From: Delphinus delphis
Taxonomy: Eukaryota; Chordata; Mammalia; Artiodactyla; Delphinidae
Reading direction: 5' to 3'
NCBI RefSeq assembly: GCF_949987515.2
Contig: NC_082696.1
Span: 36,188,431 to 36,252,430, forward strand
DNA: 64,000 bases
The translations under genes were made by a program, and so were the position numbers. The first letter of the stretch is position 1. Every line of letters begins with the position of its first letter. Under the pieces are notes generated by a model. The model worked only from the letters and a program-made list of their open reading frames with translations, made no database searches and was not told the DNA's origin. This document shows, one piece after another, positions 1 to 10,142 of this stretch.

Positions 1-656
1 AATCATTATGTTTTTGATGGTCATCCCTGTTACTTCAAGTAGCAGTATTTCATTTATATTTATTGCCATATATCACAACTTTTAAAAGCCATTCTACTGT
101 AGATGGACAGTTGGGTTTTGGTGTTTATTTTTGTTTTCTCACTATTTATTAGAAATAATGTTGCTATGAACATTCTTATCCATGTCTTTTGATACATATA
201 TTTTGCATCACAGTTGGGAAATGAATTTGTAGATCAATGGTTGAGTATTTTCTCTGCTCTAGTAGATACTACTTAATCATTTTCCAAGGTGGATGTACCA
301 ATTACAATAATATAAGCGGTGTATGAAAGTTTGAACCCCTCTCATCCTAATCCATGCGTGGTATTCTCAAGTTTATTTTGAATTTTAGCCAGTCTTGAGG
401 ATATATAGTAGAATCTCATTATAGCTTAGTTGGTATTTTTCTAAAAATAAATGATGTTAAGCACTTTTTATATATTTATTGACTTTTCAGTATTTTCATT
501 CATAAAATATCAAGATACATTTGTATCCTTCTTTAGTAAAATTTTTATCCTCTTTAAAGTAATATCAAGATATATTTTTTTAAAATATGGATATTCAGTT
601 TACCCAGCACCATTTGTTGCAAGATTGTTATTCCTACTTCATTGCAGTGGCATTGT
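1..656 (-). mobile_element. Old L1 (L1M-type) fragment, ORF2 3' part and 3' UTR, antisense
   Basis: Read on the minus strand this matches the end of mammalian L1 ORF2. Antisense landmarks include the segment about 'gctgctatgaacattc' near 160 and the 'cagcaccatttgttg' block near 605-620. It is heavily mutated, with no long reading frame, so it is a molecular fossil. The same element appears to resume at 1105 after an LTR insertion. The left end runs off the window. The family call is confident; the subfamily is not assigned. Confidence 0.8.
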
Positions 657-1104
657 ATGTGTATCCTAAGGCTGCCCTAACAAAAATACCATAACTGTTT
701 GGCTTTTAACCACAGAAATTTATTGTCTCACAGTTCTGGAGGCTACAAGTCCAAAATCAGGTTGTCAGCAGGGCCGCGCTCCTGTAGCAGAGAAGCCTTC
801 GCTGCCTCTCTCTAGCTTCCGATGGTTTACTGGCAATTTTTGTCATTCCTCAGCATGCAGCCACAGCACTTCGATCTCTGCCTCTTCATCACATGGTTTT
901 CTCCCACCATGTCTGTGCTCAAATGTCCCTCTTCTTATAAGGACACCAGTGATACTGGATTAAGGGCCCACCCTACTCTTAGAAGATTTCATCCTAATTA
1001 TATCTGTAACTTCCCCCTTCCCAAATCAGTTTACACTGAGGTACCAGGAGTTAGGACTTTAATATATATTTTCGTTGTGGGGGGACACAGTTCAACCCAT
1101 AACA
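657..1104 (-). mobile_element. MLT1-type MaLR LTR, antisense
   Basis: The sequence is the reverse complement of an MLT1 solo LTR. It opens with an 'aggctgccctaacaaaaatacc' type block, carries 'cacagttctggaggct' near 730 and 'cttataaggacaccag' near 933, and closes with 'cccataaca' at 1096-1104. MaLR LTRs are ancient non-autonomous ERVL-related elements. No internal retroviral genes flank it, so it is a solo LTR. It splits an older minus-strand L1. The 127-residue reading frame inside it is a chance frame. Confidence 0.85.
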
Positions 1105-1345
1105 GGTGTTTTTGTCATCAATCAAGTGATTGTATATGTACGAGCCTGTTTTGGACTTTCTGTTCTTTTCCGGGGCCTTCTATTCTTTTTCCATTAGACT
1201 GTTAGTCTATGTTTAGGTCATAACTACAGTGTTTGAATTACTGTAACTTGAAAATAAATCTGCATATCCCAGTCTATCTTGAATTTCCTATGTGGGATAA
1301 CTTTCTTTCTACCTAAAGAATTCCCCTTACCATAGTTTTGGTGTG
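1105..1345 (-). mobile_element. Continuation of the old L1 ORF2 fragment, antisense
   Basis: This picks up the L1 sequence interrupted at 656. The antisense of the ORF2 stretch around 'gaattactgtaacttg' (near 1235) follows in the order expected for one L1M copy. The join 656/1105 is therefore inferred to be the MLT1 insertion point. The right end is uncertain because the sequence decays before the younger L1 piece at 1396. Confidence 0.7.
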
Positions 1346-1395
1346 TGTATGCTGGTAACAAATTCTCTGAAAACAACTTTATTTTCTCCTCACTT

Positions 1396-1605
1396 TGTGT
1401 TTTAAAATTTTTATTGGAGTAGAGTTGATTAACAATGCTGTATTAGTTTCAGATGTACAGGAAGGTGAATCAGTTATATATATACATATATCCACTCTTT
1501 TTTAGATTCTTTTCCCGTATAGGTCATTACAGAGTATTGAGTAGAGTTCCCTGTGCTATACAGTAGGTCCTTATTAGTTATCTATTTTATATATAGGAAA
1601 TATAT
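1396..1605 (-). mobile_element. Artiodactyl-lineage L1 3' UTR fragment, antisense
   Basis: The antisense matches the characteristic 3' end of cetartiodactyl L1. It starts with the 'tattggagtagagttgatt' tail (1411-1429) and contains 'ccctgtgctatacagtaggtcc' around 1550-1571. It is much better preserved than the L1M pieces on both sides, so it is a younger, strongly 5'-truncated insertion of about 0.2 kb. Confidence 0.8.
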
Positions 1606-1610
1606 ATAGA

Positions 1611-1948
1611 ATTCCAGGTTGACACTTCATTTTAAAGATACAAGGACATTCTCTTGGCTTCTAGACTTTCTGTTGAACAGGCAAGTAGGAATTTTATTGT
1701 TGCTCCTTTAGAGGTAATGTGTCTCTTTTCTCTGGCTACTTACTGGAATTTCTCTCTGTCTTTGCTATTCCACAGTTTTACTCTGATGCTCAGGTATGAA
1801 TTTCTTAGTAGTTACCTTTCTTGGAATTTCCGGAGTTTCTTGAAGTGGTTGGATGCCTTTCATCAGTTTTGGAAAGTGATGAATATTTAAATATGCAATA
1901 TTTGATAAATATTCAGATATTATCTCTGCCTTACCTTCTTTCCCTTCA
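1611..1948 (-). mobile_element. Old L1 5' region fragment (left part), antisense
   Basis: The antisense resembles the region upstream of and into ORF1 of old L1 families, with a block around 'tttctgttgaacag' near 1667-1680 and 'tttcatcagttttgg' near 1858-1872. It continues on the far side of the CHR SINE at 1949-2256. The frames are broken throughout. Assignment to old L1 is likely; the subfamily is unknown. Confidence 0.55.
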
Positions 1949-2256
1949 GTTTTTTAAAAAAGATGTATTTATTATTTAGTTATTTTGTTTATTTTTTGGC
2001 TGCATCGGTTCTTAGTTGTGGCACACGGGATCTTTGTTGAGGCACGCAGGATCTTTCTTTGCTGCGCGCGGGCTTCTCTCTAGTTGTGGCTTGCGGGTTT
2101 TCTCTCTCTCGTTGAAGCGCGTGAGCTCAGCAGTTGGAGCACGCGGGCTTAGTTGCACCACAGCATGTGAGATCTTAGTTCCCTGACCAGGGGTCGAACC
2201 TGCGTCCCCTGCATTGGAAGGCGGATTCTTAACCACTGGACCACCAGGGAAGTCCC
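1949..2256 (-). mobile_element. CHR-type tRNA-derived SINE, older copy, antisense
   Basis: The minus strand reads as a full CHR-family SINE. Its tRNA-derived head is at the right: the complement of 'agggaagtccc' lies at 2246-2256, and the B-box region 'ggtcgaacctg' is near 2193. The middle contains the longer 'agttgtggc' spacer blocks seen in older members. A direct repeat 'tcccttca' lies at 1941-1948 and 2257-2264 and is the likely target-site duplication. Many differences from the young copies in this window indicate greater age. Confidence 0.88.
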
Positions 2257-2264
2257 TCCCTTCA

Positions 2265-2525
2265 AATTTGAGAGTCCAATGACGTGTTTGTTAGACCTTT
2301 TCTCTGTATCCCATCTGCCTTTAACGCTCTTTTCTATATACACCATCCTTCTTTCTCACTGTGCTCCAATCTGGATACGTTCTGAAGACTTGTACTCTGG
2401 CTCAAAAAAAATCTCTCTTCTGCTGTATCTAATCTTCTGTTAAACCCATCTAGTGAGTTCTTAGTTTTTGTAATTTTATTGTTCAGTTGTAGAATTTCCA
2501 TTTGGGTCTTTTTTTTTCTTTTAAC
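2265..2525 (-). mobile_element. Old L1 5' region fragment (right part), antisense
   Basis: This continues the element broken by the SINE. The antisense carries the ORF1-region coiled-coil coding stretch around 'aacccatctagtgagttc' (2443-2460) and 'agaatttccatttgggtc' (2490-2507), typical of L1M ORF1. No open frame of meaningful length remains. Confidence 0.6.
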
Positions 2526-2529
2526 CATG

Positions 2530-2735
2530 TGGCAGACCCCATGTTATATGCTTTATATTTATTACCTCCTTTGAACCCTTGTGAATACCATATGAGGAAA
2601 GTACTGTTAGTATCTATATTTTCAGAGAAGGAAAACAGCGGCTCAAAGAGAGATGAAAATAGCCAGTGCGTTGATGAGACTGGAATTCAAGTCCAGGAAG
2701 TCTGACCCAGGATGAGCTTTCATAGCTACTAAGTC
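2530..2735 (-). mobile_element. MIR SINE, antisense
   Basis: The antisense MIR core is recognisable: 'cagagaaggaaaacagcggctcaaagag' style sequence (around 2623-2650), then 'gaattcaagtccaggaagtctgac' near 2681-2704. The copy is diverged, as expected for this mammal-wide family. Confidence 0.7.
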
Positions 2736-2761
2736 ACATTTCTCCTAGGAAGTGCATGAAT

Positions 2762-3035
2762 AAGATAATTATGGTAGCTAACATCTCTGTAGGGCTTACT
2801 AGATGCCTAATGTTTTTCTGAGCACTTTGCATATATTGACTTATCCGATCCTCACTATGACCTTGGAGTAGGTACTATTACTATTGCCATTATACAGATG
2901 AGAACACTGAGGCTCAAAGAAAAGGTAAAGCTTGTCCAGGTTTCACAGCTGCTAAGTGCAAGTTAGGATTCCATCTAAGGAAGTATGTCACCAAAGCTCA
3001 TGCCCTTGACTGCTACACCAAACTGCCTCCTGGCA
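2762..3035 (-). mobile_element. MIR SINE, antisense, near full length
   Basis: MIR blocks appear in antisense order: 'gtagctaacatctctgtagggcttac', 'ggtactattactattgccat', 'cagatgagaacactgaggctcaaagaaaa' and 'cacagctgctaagtgcaagttaggattc'. Together these cover almost the whole consensus. It lies directly beside another MIR in the same orientation (2530-2735). Confidence 0.85.
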
Positions 3036-4194
3036 AAATCAGAGGAGAAATAACTCTTGGGATTGAGATACAGCACAGGTGAGGGAGAAAATGACACCCC
3101 AAATCTGATCATGGTAAAAGTAAATGGAGTGCTTAGAAACAGAGTGCAAAGAAAGGTGCTTTGGCAAGGCAAAGTGGGTACAAAATTATGAGTTTGATAT
3201 AGGACAAGGAGGAAAAGGGCAATACAGAGGACAGGACACATTAAACTATGAATAAGTATATGGTGCATACGGCTTGGGAGAGAGCATTCTTCGGCATGTG
3301 GTTTGCACAGTCCTAATGTGGGGGGCACAGCTGTCAGCAGTGGGGTAAGAAGAACCAGAGGCTGTTTAATGCTGAGTCCTGGCAGGTCCTTAAGGTCAGG
3401 AGATTCTGACCACAATGGCAGTGGTGAAGATCTGGTTGATAATTGCTAGGTTTGAAAGATAAGTATCAGGCAAAGATGTGGTCAGGATGGTCCACAGGGG
3501 TCCCAGCAAAGCAGTGGGAATCTGAAAACTGGAACTGAAGAAGCGGGGGTAAACTCTGTTAACTCTGGGCTGTAATTACCAAACCACTTCCCAGCCTTTC
3601 TCAAAACACAGAGATATATATTTAATAAGTGTGTTGGGGAGTTTACAAAAGGCATTTTGTTTGTAATAAGTGACATTAGGCAGTTTCCCTGTCAGCAAAT
3701 AGGACTGCCATTTCTATTCCTGTGCTGCTACATGTAACTAAATTGCTCCTTTTATGTAACCCAGTTTGAGATTCCTATAAACGCTGAGGATAAAGAGCTT
3801 GTTTTTTGGTTTTCTTCAGACAAACCACATGAAGAACCCAGGCACCAGAGTGGCATCTGGGCCCCTCCCCCATCGGGGAAATGCAGAACTGAAAACGACT
3901 TGTAGTAAAAGGATTAATGAAGGAACGCATACGTCTCTGCCAATTAGCCTTTCTCAAAAAGGCAGAGTAGAAAGGACCCTCCTCCTCTTTAGTAAAGCAC
4001 TCCAACATTTAGCATCCTGTATCGTTAGAAATGCCCAAATCTAAATCTTTTTTTTGTTAAAATTGAAGCTTCCCCCCCGTTCTCAAGGGAAACAAACAGA
4101 TTGCATGTCCAAATTTGATTCCTCCTTTAATCTCACTCATACTCTCTTTCTTCATAGCCCACAGCATGGTTTGCAACCATATACTTATACATGT
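3036..4194. other. No recognised feature
   Basis: About 1.2 kb of mixed-composition sequence with no repeat family, exon signal or RNA gene that I can support. A 146-residue minus-strand frame (2975-3415) has no recognisable domain and partly overlaps the MIR, so it is treated as chance. Confidence 0.5.
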
Positions 4195-4350
4195 ATTTAT
4201 TTGTTTACTGCCTCTCTCTGTCCTCATTTACGGTTTAGTACCCCAAGGGCAAGGAGCATGTCTGCTTTGTTCACCATTGCATGCCGGGAGCACAGTTCTG
4301 TGCCTACTCCGTAGTGGGCTGTCAACAGATATTTGTTCAATACATAAATG
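4195..4350 (+). mobile_element. L2 LINE 3' end
   Basis: This matches the L2 3' UTR tail: an 'aagggcaaggagcatgtctgc' block near 4245, 'tgttcaccattgcatgc' near 4270, then 'agatatttgttcaatacataaat' ending near 4349. It is a diverged fossil with no coding capacity. Confidence 0.75.
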
Positions 4351-5215
4351 GGAGAGAAGCTAAGGTGTATAATGTTGAATCTACCCTAGTTCTTTGTCTA
4401 ATGCCAGTGCCTACAGTGGGCATTTAATGTCTGCCGCTGCCATGTTAGATGCAGTCAGTAAGTCATCCTACTTTTGCCTCAGCTCCCTTCATTGCATCTC
4501 CAGAGATTGTTCAAAATAATACTTCAAAGTCTCTCACTTTGCCTAGTGAAGCCCCTAACTAGCCTTTTCTCTTATCAGTCAATCTCACACAATTGTAACA
4601 GTTTAAGCTTTAAAGTTACCACATTCAAGGCTAGAATGAACTGATGAGGTACTGGATTAGAGCTGGAGACATGATTATGAACTCATGGTTAGCTTAATAT
4701 AGACACTGTAGGATCCATATAGAAACAATTACAGAAATGTGTGTATATATAGTTAGTATACATACATTTGTTTCCCAGATCTGTCTGCTAAGAGGGACTA
4801 AAAGCAGTTATATCCCAATATCAGCAAGTAAAACCTCCACCCAGATCTTGGTTTCTAATACTTTTCTCCAATAAAATGAATCAGTAATCTGTGGAGAAAT
4901 GACTGGTCCTAAGGCTTGGTTAGGGAATATACAAGGTAAACTCAGTCATCTTGTAGTACCAGAAAATGAGGAAGTGCTCAAAGAAAATGGCATGAGTATC
5001 TCAGAGGGACATAGGAGTCTACTGAAAGAGAATTCAGAGACCAAAGATGGTACAACTCATGGATCAAAATACATAAAGTAGCACTGGCAATGTAAGGCAA
5101 AATATATAATAAATATCCATCAGCCCATAGTCTAAACACATGATTGAATAAATAAATAAATTGAGGGGGGAGACAAATTTATACAGAAGAATTCCAAATA
5201 ATTTGTATAGATACT
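4351..5215. other. No recognised feature
   Basis: About 0.9 kb of AT-rich unassigned sequence. No gene, repeat or RNA could be supported. Confidence 0.5.
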
Positions 5216-5705
5216 CTGCCCTCAAGGAGATGGAGCGTAACACCCCATTCTTTAAACGTGGGCTACACTTAGTGACTTGCTTCTAAACATTACAGTAAAG
5301 AGAAACCTGATACACACCACCCTAGCCAGGTTATCAAGATTAACATCATCAGTATTAAGTCATGTTGATAGCACGAGTCCTTCATGTGATTTGTTGAGAA
5401 TGGCACCTTACCTCTCTGGGCTTTCTCCCAAATCAATAACCTCAGTCTAATCATGAGAAAAACACCCAACAAATCCCAACTGAGGGATATTCTACAAAAT
5501 ACATGACCAGTACTCCTCAGACTGTCAAGGTCATCACAAACAAAGTCTGAGAAATTGTCACAGTCCAGGGAAACTTAAAGAAGCAAAATGAATACAGGTA
5601 ATATGGTCTCTTGGATGGTATTCTGGAACAGAAAAATTCCATTAGGGGAAAATACAAATAATGTATGGAGCTTAGTTAATAATAATGTATCAATATTGGT
5701 TCAGA
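5216..5705 (+). mobile_element. Probable old L1-type 3' UTR or related ancient repeat
   Basis: The stretch 'gagggatattctacaaaatacatgaccagt' (5482-5511), followed by 'ctcagactgtcaaggtcatcacaaacaaagtctgagaaattgtcacag' and 'taataataatgtatcaatattggttc' near 5677-5702, matches a very common old mammalian interspersed repeat that I associate with L1M 3' UTRs. That it is a repeat is confident; the family name is less so. Confidence 0.5.
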
Positions 5706-5734
5706 GCAGGAGTTTAACAGCAGAAAGAGTGAAA

Positions 5735-5935
5735 GATGCTCCTATTCCGGATATGTCATGACAGTATGGTCAGCAGGATTTGATGATAGATTTGATCTGC
5801 AGAATGAGAGGGAGGGCGGAATCAAGGATATTTCCAAGGGGTTTTGCCAAAGCAGCTGGGTGAAATGGAGGTACCATTTACTGAGATGGGAACAATGAAA
5901 AAAGAGTAGGTTTGAGTGGCACAATTAAGAGTCTG
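5735..5935 (-). mobile_element. L2 LINE fragment, antisense
   Basis: Antisense L2 ORF-region blocks are visible: 'cagaatgagagggagggcggaatcaaggat' near 5801-5830 and 'ggtaccatttactgagatgggaa' near 5870-5892. It corresponds to the part of L2 upstream of its 3' UTR. The frame is not open. Confidence 0.65.
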
Positions 5936-6405
5936 TTTTAACACTGTGGCAGAGATAACTCACTGTCCACAAAATCTGCCCTCCTTCCATAGAGCAGAGT
6001 TGTATTAGCAAAGCAGCTGCCCGGCCAGAGCCCACCTTTCACAATCCCCTGTGCCATGTGCCAAGTCTCACCAATACAATGTAAGTAGAAATGATTGTAT
6101 CTCTCACTGGCCAAGGCTTTTATGGAATAGATGTGCCTTCTCCAGATTCTCTTTCCATTTTCTCGGCTGGATGCAGAGGACATTGAAGTCCTAGGGAATA
6201 ATGAGCCACAAGCATAATGATCTTGGTTCCCTGAATCACCACATGGAAGAAAGCTCCCCAACAACCCAGGAACAGGTGCATTAAACAGTTACTTGAACCA
6301 GCCAAAGAATTCTACTGTGTTAAGCCGCTGATGTTTTGGGTTTCTTCTTATTCTTCTCTTCTACCTCTTCCTTCTCCTCCTAGAATTAACCTAACTAATA
6401 CAGAA
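5936..6405 (+). mobile_element. MaLR-like solo LTR
   Basis: The layout resembles MLT1-class LTRs: an 'aaaatctgccctccttcc' opening region near 5970, a middle with 'cttggttccctgaatcacc' near 6222, and a 3' end 'ctgtgttaagccgctgatgttttggg ... cctaactaatacag' at about 6313-6403. No internal region follows. The subfamily is not assigned. Confidence 0.6.
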
Positions 6406-7304
6406 ATATAAATATTGAAATGTCTCTTAGACATAAAAGTGAAAGTGCCAAGCTGGCATTTAGATACATGTTAGGTGATCAATTTGTTTTGTTGATGGGG
6501 TTATTACCAGAATGTTATTTCAAGGAAGTGTGGAACTGAGTGTAGTATAACTGAGCTCTAAAAAAATTCCATAGATCTTTCATTAGAGCCTATAAAATGA
6601 GAGGAAAAGAGATCTCTGGTTTGGTCATCAGGCCATTTAGATGACAGCAACTGGTCAAAAAACTGGATGTAAAGAATCCTGACTGATCATTGTGTGTCTT
6701 GATGGGTGTTTCTGGTGCCATGTTGTGGGAGCTCTGAATGGATTCTGTTCCTCTTATTTATCTATGTCTTAGATGGAAATACAGAGGATAGCCTCATAGT
6801 CTCCACTGATGACAGGGAGATCAAAAGTTTTGTAATTCGCTGGACAGCAGGATTAGAATATAACATTATTTAACAGATTTGAACAGTAGTCTGACTCTAA
6901 CAAGATAAAATGGAACAGGGCCTCCAAAGACGAATGCCCAAATATAGGACGGTGGAGACTTGTCTTAGCAGAAATATGTGTGAAAAACAATTAATGGATT
7001 ATAGACACCAGTTAGTGCAATTTGAGTAAAAACAAAAAGTGGCAGCTATGAAAGTTATGCCACTTTAATCTGCTCTAACAGAAGCATAGTATGCTTATTC
7101 AGGAAAGGAATATTCTTTTCTCATACTGCACTTAACAGATGATACTGGGAGCATTGAATGCTACGTATCCACTATATATTTCATATGGTCATATGATATA
7201 TAATATAAATGCACAATATATGATGTTCTACTTTAAATGTTTCATCTTGAATGGAATATAGACAAAGTAAAGAGTGGTAACTATAAAAATAGTATCTAGT
7301 AACT
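6406..7304. other. No recognised feature
   Basis: About 0.9 kb of AT-rich sequence. A short palindromic AT stretch lies near 7175-7215. No gene or repeat family could be supported. Confidence 0.5.
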
Positions 7305-7540
7305 TCTGAACATTTGATACATGCCAAGTATCATGCCAAGCATTTTACTTACATTCCTTAATTTAACCTTCCTAGTCCCTTAGGATCTAGGCATGATAAT
7401 TATCCTCCAGTTTACACATGAGGAGATCAAGGCTCTGGAAAATTGAGTGACTTACACAAAGCCAGACAACTAATAAAAGATGAAGCCAAGATTCAAATCT
7501 AGGCAAACTGACTGTAGGGCTCACTCTCTTACCCACTTCC
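7305..7540 (-). mobile_element. MIR SINE, antisense
   Basis: Antisense MIR order is clear: 'acatgccaagtatcatgccaagcattttacttacattcc', 'cacatgaggagatcaaggctctgg', 'aatctaggcaaactgactgtagggctcactctcttaccca'. It is old and gapped. Confidence 0.75.
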
Positions 7541-8289
7541 CTGTGGAACTGAAGATGCTGGTCTCTGAGGATAAGATGAAAGAACAAGGAGTAAACTGGC
7601 TCAAGGACAGGCTGACTTGAAGAATATGATACCTGTCCCCAGATAGTGGAAGTTCTCTCAGGTGGAAGAAAGGTTGAACTTGGGCCCAAAGGAGAATGTA
7701 CGAAAGCCTTAAGGAAGCAAGTTTAACCTAAATTAAAAGAATGATTTTCTAACAAAAAGAACTGTTCTTGATAATAAAGATTGTCTCGAAAGACAGTCTT
7801 ACTGTCATTACTCAAGGTATTCAAAAGAGAAAGAATGTGGAGGGAATGGTTTTTACCAACCATGGATATTTCCCAATTATTAGTTGCTGAAATTAATTTA
7901 GTAGGAGATCAACAGTATAATTTTAAAATGAAACAGAAAATGTAGAAGAGAAATTATTCAAAGTACAACATTTGTGAAACTTGATTTGTTTGATGTATGT
8001 GCATGTGCTCACTGAGTTGTGAAAATGTTATTAAGTAGGTATGAAAGCTGCTGGCTAAATAATTGGTCTCCAAACCTTGGCTGGTCTTTGAATCAGGGCT
8101 GTTCTTGATAAAGTTATCTCTGGTATTTAGTAAATAGAGAAACATATAAGCAACATGCTAGGTTTTTCATTAAGCTAGATTTATTCGATTTAAATGGTCT
8201 TCCTTTAGTCTGAGATTATGTCCTTCTAAATATATCACTGTCAAAGTGTCCTTTCTTTTTTTAAAATGAAGGATGGTAAATAGTATTTC
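7541..8289. other. No recognised feature
   Basis: About 0.75 kb without a repeat or gene signal that I can support. Confidence 0.5.
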
Positions 8290-8775
8290 CAAACATGGCC
8301 ACATTGCCCATTCCACATGACCTTTTTCAGTGTAGACTTTGTCACTGTTCCATCAAAAGGTAGAATCTGTTTTGCATCCCCTTAAATCTGGCCTGGCCCT
8401 ATGACCTGTATTCAGTAACGGAACACAGCAGAAGTGATGCTGTTTAACTTCCAGGACTTGGATTTAAGAGATCTGTAGCTTTTGCTCTCATTTCATAGAC
8501 TGCTTCCTCTTGGAACCCAGTACTGTCTAGTGAGGAAGCCCGAGTAGCCAGGTGGAGAGGTCCATGTGAAGGAGAAGCAATGCCCTGGGCTGACAGCCCC
8601 TGCTAACTGCCAAGCTGACATGTAAATGAGGCTGCTTTTCCAACTCTTCCAGCTGAAACCATGTGAAGTATGCATTCTCAGACAACCTACAGAATTGTGA
8701 GAAATAATAAATTGCTGTTGTTGTGAGCCATTAGGTTTTGGGGTAGTTTGTTCTGTAGCAATAGATAATGAAAGC
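8290..8775 (+). mobile_element. MaLR-type solo LTR (MLT1-like)
   Basis: LTR features run in order: 'ccatcaaaaggtagaatctg' near 8351, 'aatctggcctggccctatgacct' near 8385-8407, 'gcagaagtgatgctgt' near 8428, and the 3' end 'gccattaggttttggggtagtttgttctgtagcaatagataatg' at about 8728-8770. An 'aataaa'-type signal (8705-8710) precedes the end. No internal retroviral sequence is present. Confidence 0.7.
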
Positions 8776-9094
8776 AATAGATCCTAGCCAATTGCCTGAC
8801 TTTTTGTTTTAATATTCACTCTTGGCAAAATAAAAATGGACAATCTAAAGTATGTCTCTTGCTTTATTTTTTTTTTAACTTTTTGGTTCTATGAGATTGG
8901 GCCCATGGTTGCCCCTGTACTAGGATTGACCTTCCTTTCAATCCTGAGATGCTAGGAGATGTCCCTTCCTTTGTGAAACTTCTCCAAATACTCTTAATGG
9001 AATAAACAGTCTTTTCAATTATTGTTTCATAAAACTAGGACCTAAAACTATTTTAGGGTTTCTCACGCCATTGTGTAAGAATCTACACTTCCAT
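8776..9094. other. No recognised feature
   Basis: About 0.3 kb with no supported feature apart from a short T-run near 8867. Confidence 0.5.
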
Positions 9095-9205
9095 TTGGTG
9101 AACTGCTTGAGGACAGGAGCTCTGTCTTATCCATCCTAGTTTCCTCAGCATCTGTATTAGCACTGGGCATGTAGTGTGTGCTTAATAACTTAGTGGAACT
9201 GAATT
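9095..9205 (+). mobile_element. L2 LINE 3' end
   Basis: L2 tail blocks are visible: 'gaggacaggagctctgtctta' near 9110-9130 and 'agcactgggcatgtagtgtgtgcttaataactt' near 9160-9191. Confidence 0.65.
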
Positions 9206-9971
9206 TTATCTTCTTTTTAGAAAAATTCTCTGTAAACATCTTTTGTTGCTCTCAGTTACCAGCATGCTAGGGGAGAGTATCCTATTAAATACATAGGTGC
9301 TTATCTGATGGAAATGTAACAAGAAGAGAATAAAAATGTTGAAGAAGGCTACAGGAAAAGGGAAAATCATGCATATGTAAGGGCTGGTATGGTCATTGCT
9401 GTTAAGTATGTCCCTAAATATCAAATTACTGTAGTACCAGAAACAAATGCATATTATTCTGTGTAAACACTGAAGAATTTCTGCAAGAACTTGAAGCAAA
9501 TCCTAACTAGCAAGAGCCAATTCTTTTAACCTAAAGCTTCCTGTTGGCACAAAAGAATCAACTAAAGGAAGTTTGCCATACTGATACTTATATTCCCGAC
9601 TAGGTGGATGTATTGTATCCTTTGCTCATGTCCTACTTTTCACACGAGACCTAAAACAGAACAATTTTATTTGATATTTTTAGGTGTTAAATATTGTAAT
9701 TGAACCAATAGTAATTAAACCATCCACCAATTATACTAGAACCATTTACTGATTATAGCAGTTAGTTATGATTTAATCATTTAATTAAAACACCTATTTT
9801 CAAATGACGAATATATGATTGATCAAAACATTTACTGTAATTATTCACTGCTGTGAGTTCCTTGCTACTGATACAGGTTACTAACATCCACTTGAAAGAT
9901 TGCTAGAAGTTGACTATCAAAGGGGAAAAGAGGACTTAATGAATGTTGTAACATTCATTTTATGTCCACAG
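9206..9971. other. No recognised feature; AT-rich
   Basis: Unassigned sequence. The part from about 9660 to 9860 is very AT-rich with many TAAT/ATTA motifs. Such motifs could be homeodomain sites, but they are expected by chance at this composition. Confidence 0.45.
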
Positions 9972-10142
9972 ATACTTCTCTTCAGAAATTGTGTCTGTGA
10001 TAATGGTAACCTGGACTTTATCACTGAGTACATCTTCAGTTGCATGGATTTACATGGTGTTCGAACAACTGAATTGCTCAAATTGCTGAATCTGTGTAAA
10101 GCTGTATTGAATCTGTTTTTCTCCCTGATTGAAAATGAGTAA
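9972..10142 (+). CDS. Weak candidate terminal exon or exon relic
   Basis: A frame of 56 residues ends at TAA (10140-10142). It follows directly after an acceptor-like 'tgtccacag' (9963-9971), and the codon phase is 0 at that AG. The peptide is non-repetitive and leucine-rich, with segments that could form helices (for example 'LLKLLNLCKAVLNLFFSLI'). No ATG opens the frame, which extends upstream only to a TTG at 9900. A polyadenylation signal AATAAA lies about 300 bases downstream at 10444-10449. I do not recognise the protein. The sequence shows only an acceptor-like site, an open frame and a signal; calling it an exon is inference, and a chance frame or old pseudogene is at least as likely. 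Confidence 0.15.
   Translation: MLLFRNCVCDNGNLDFITEYIFSCMDLHGVRTTELLKLLNLCKAVLNLFFSLIENE

Noticed and set aside
822..1205. 127-residue frame
   Set aside because: Lies in an antisense MLT1 LTR and runs into L1 sequence; no domain.
2975..3415. 146-residue minus-strand frame
   Set aside because: Partly overlaps an antisense MIR, has no recognisable domain and no splice context.
9660..9860. Cluster of TAATTA-like motifs as an enhancer
   Set aside because: Expected by chance at this AT content; no other support.
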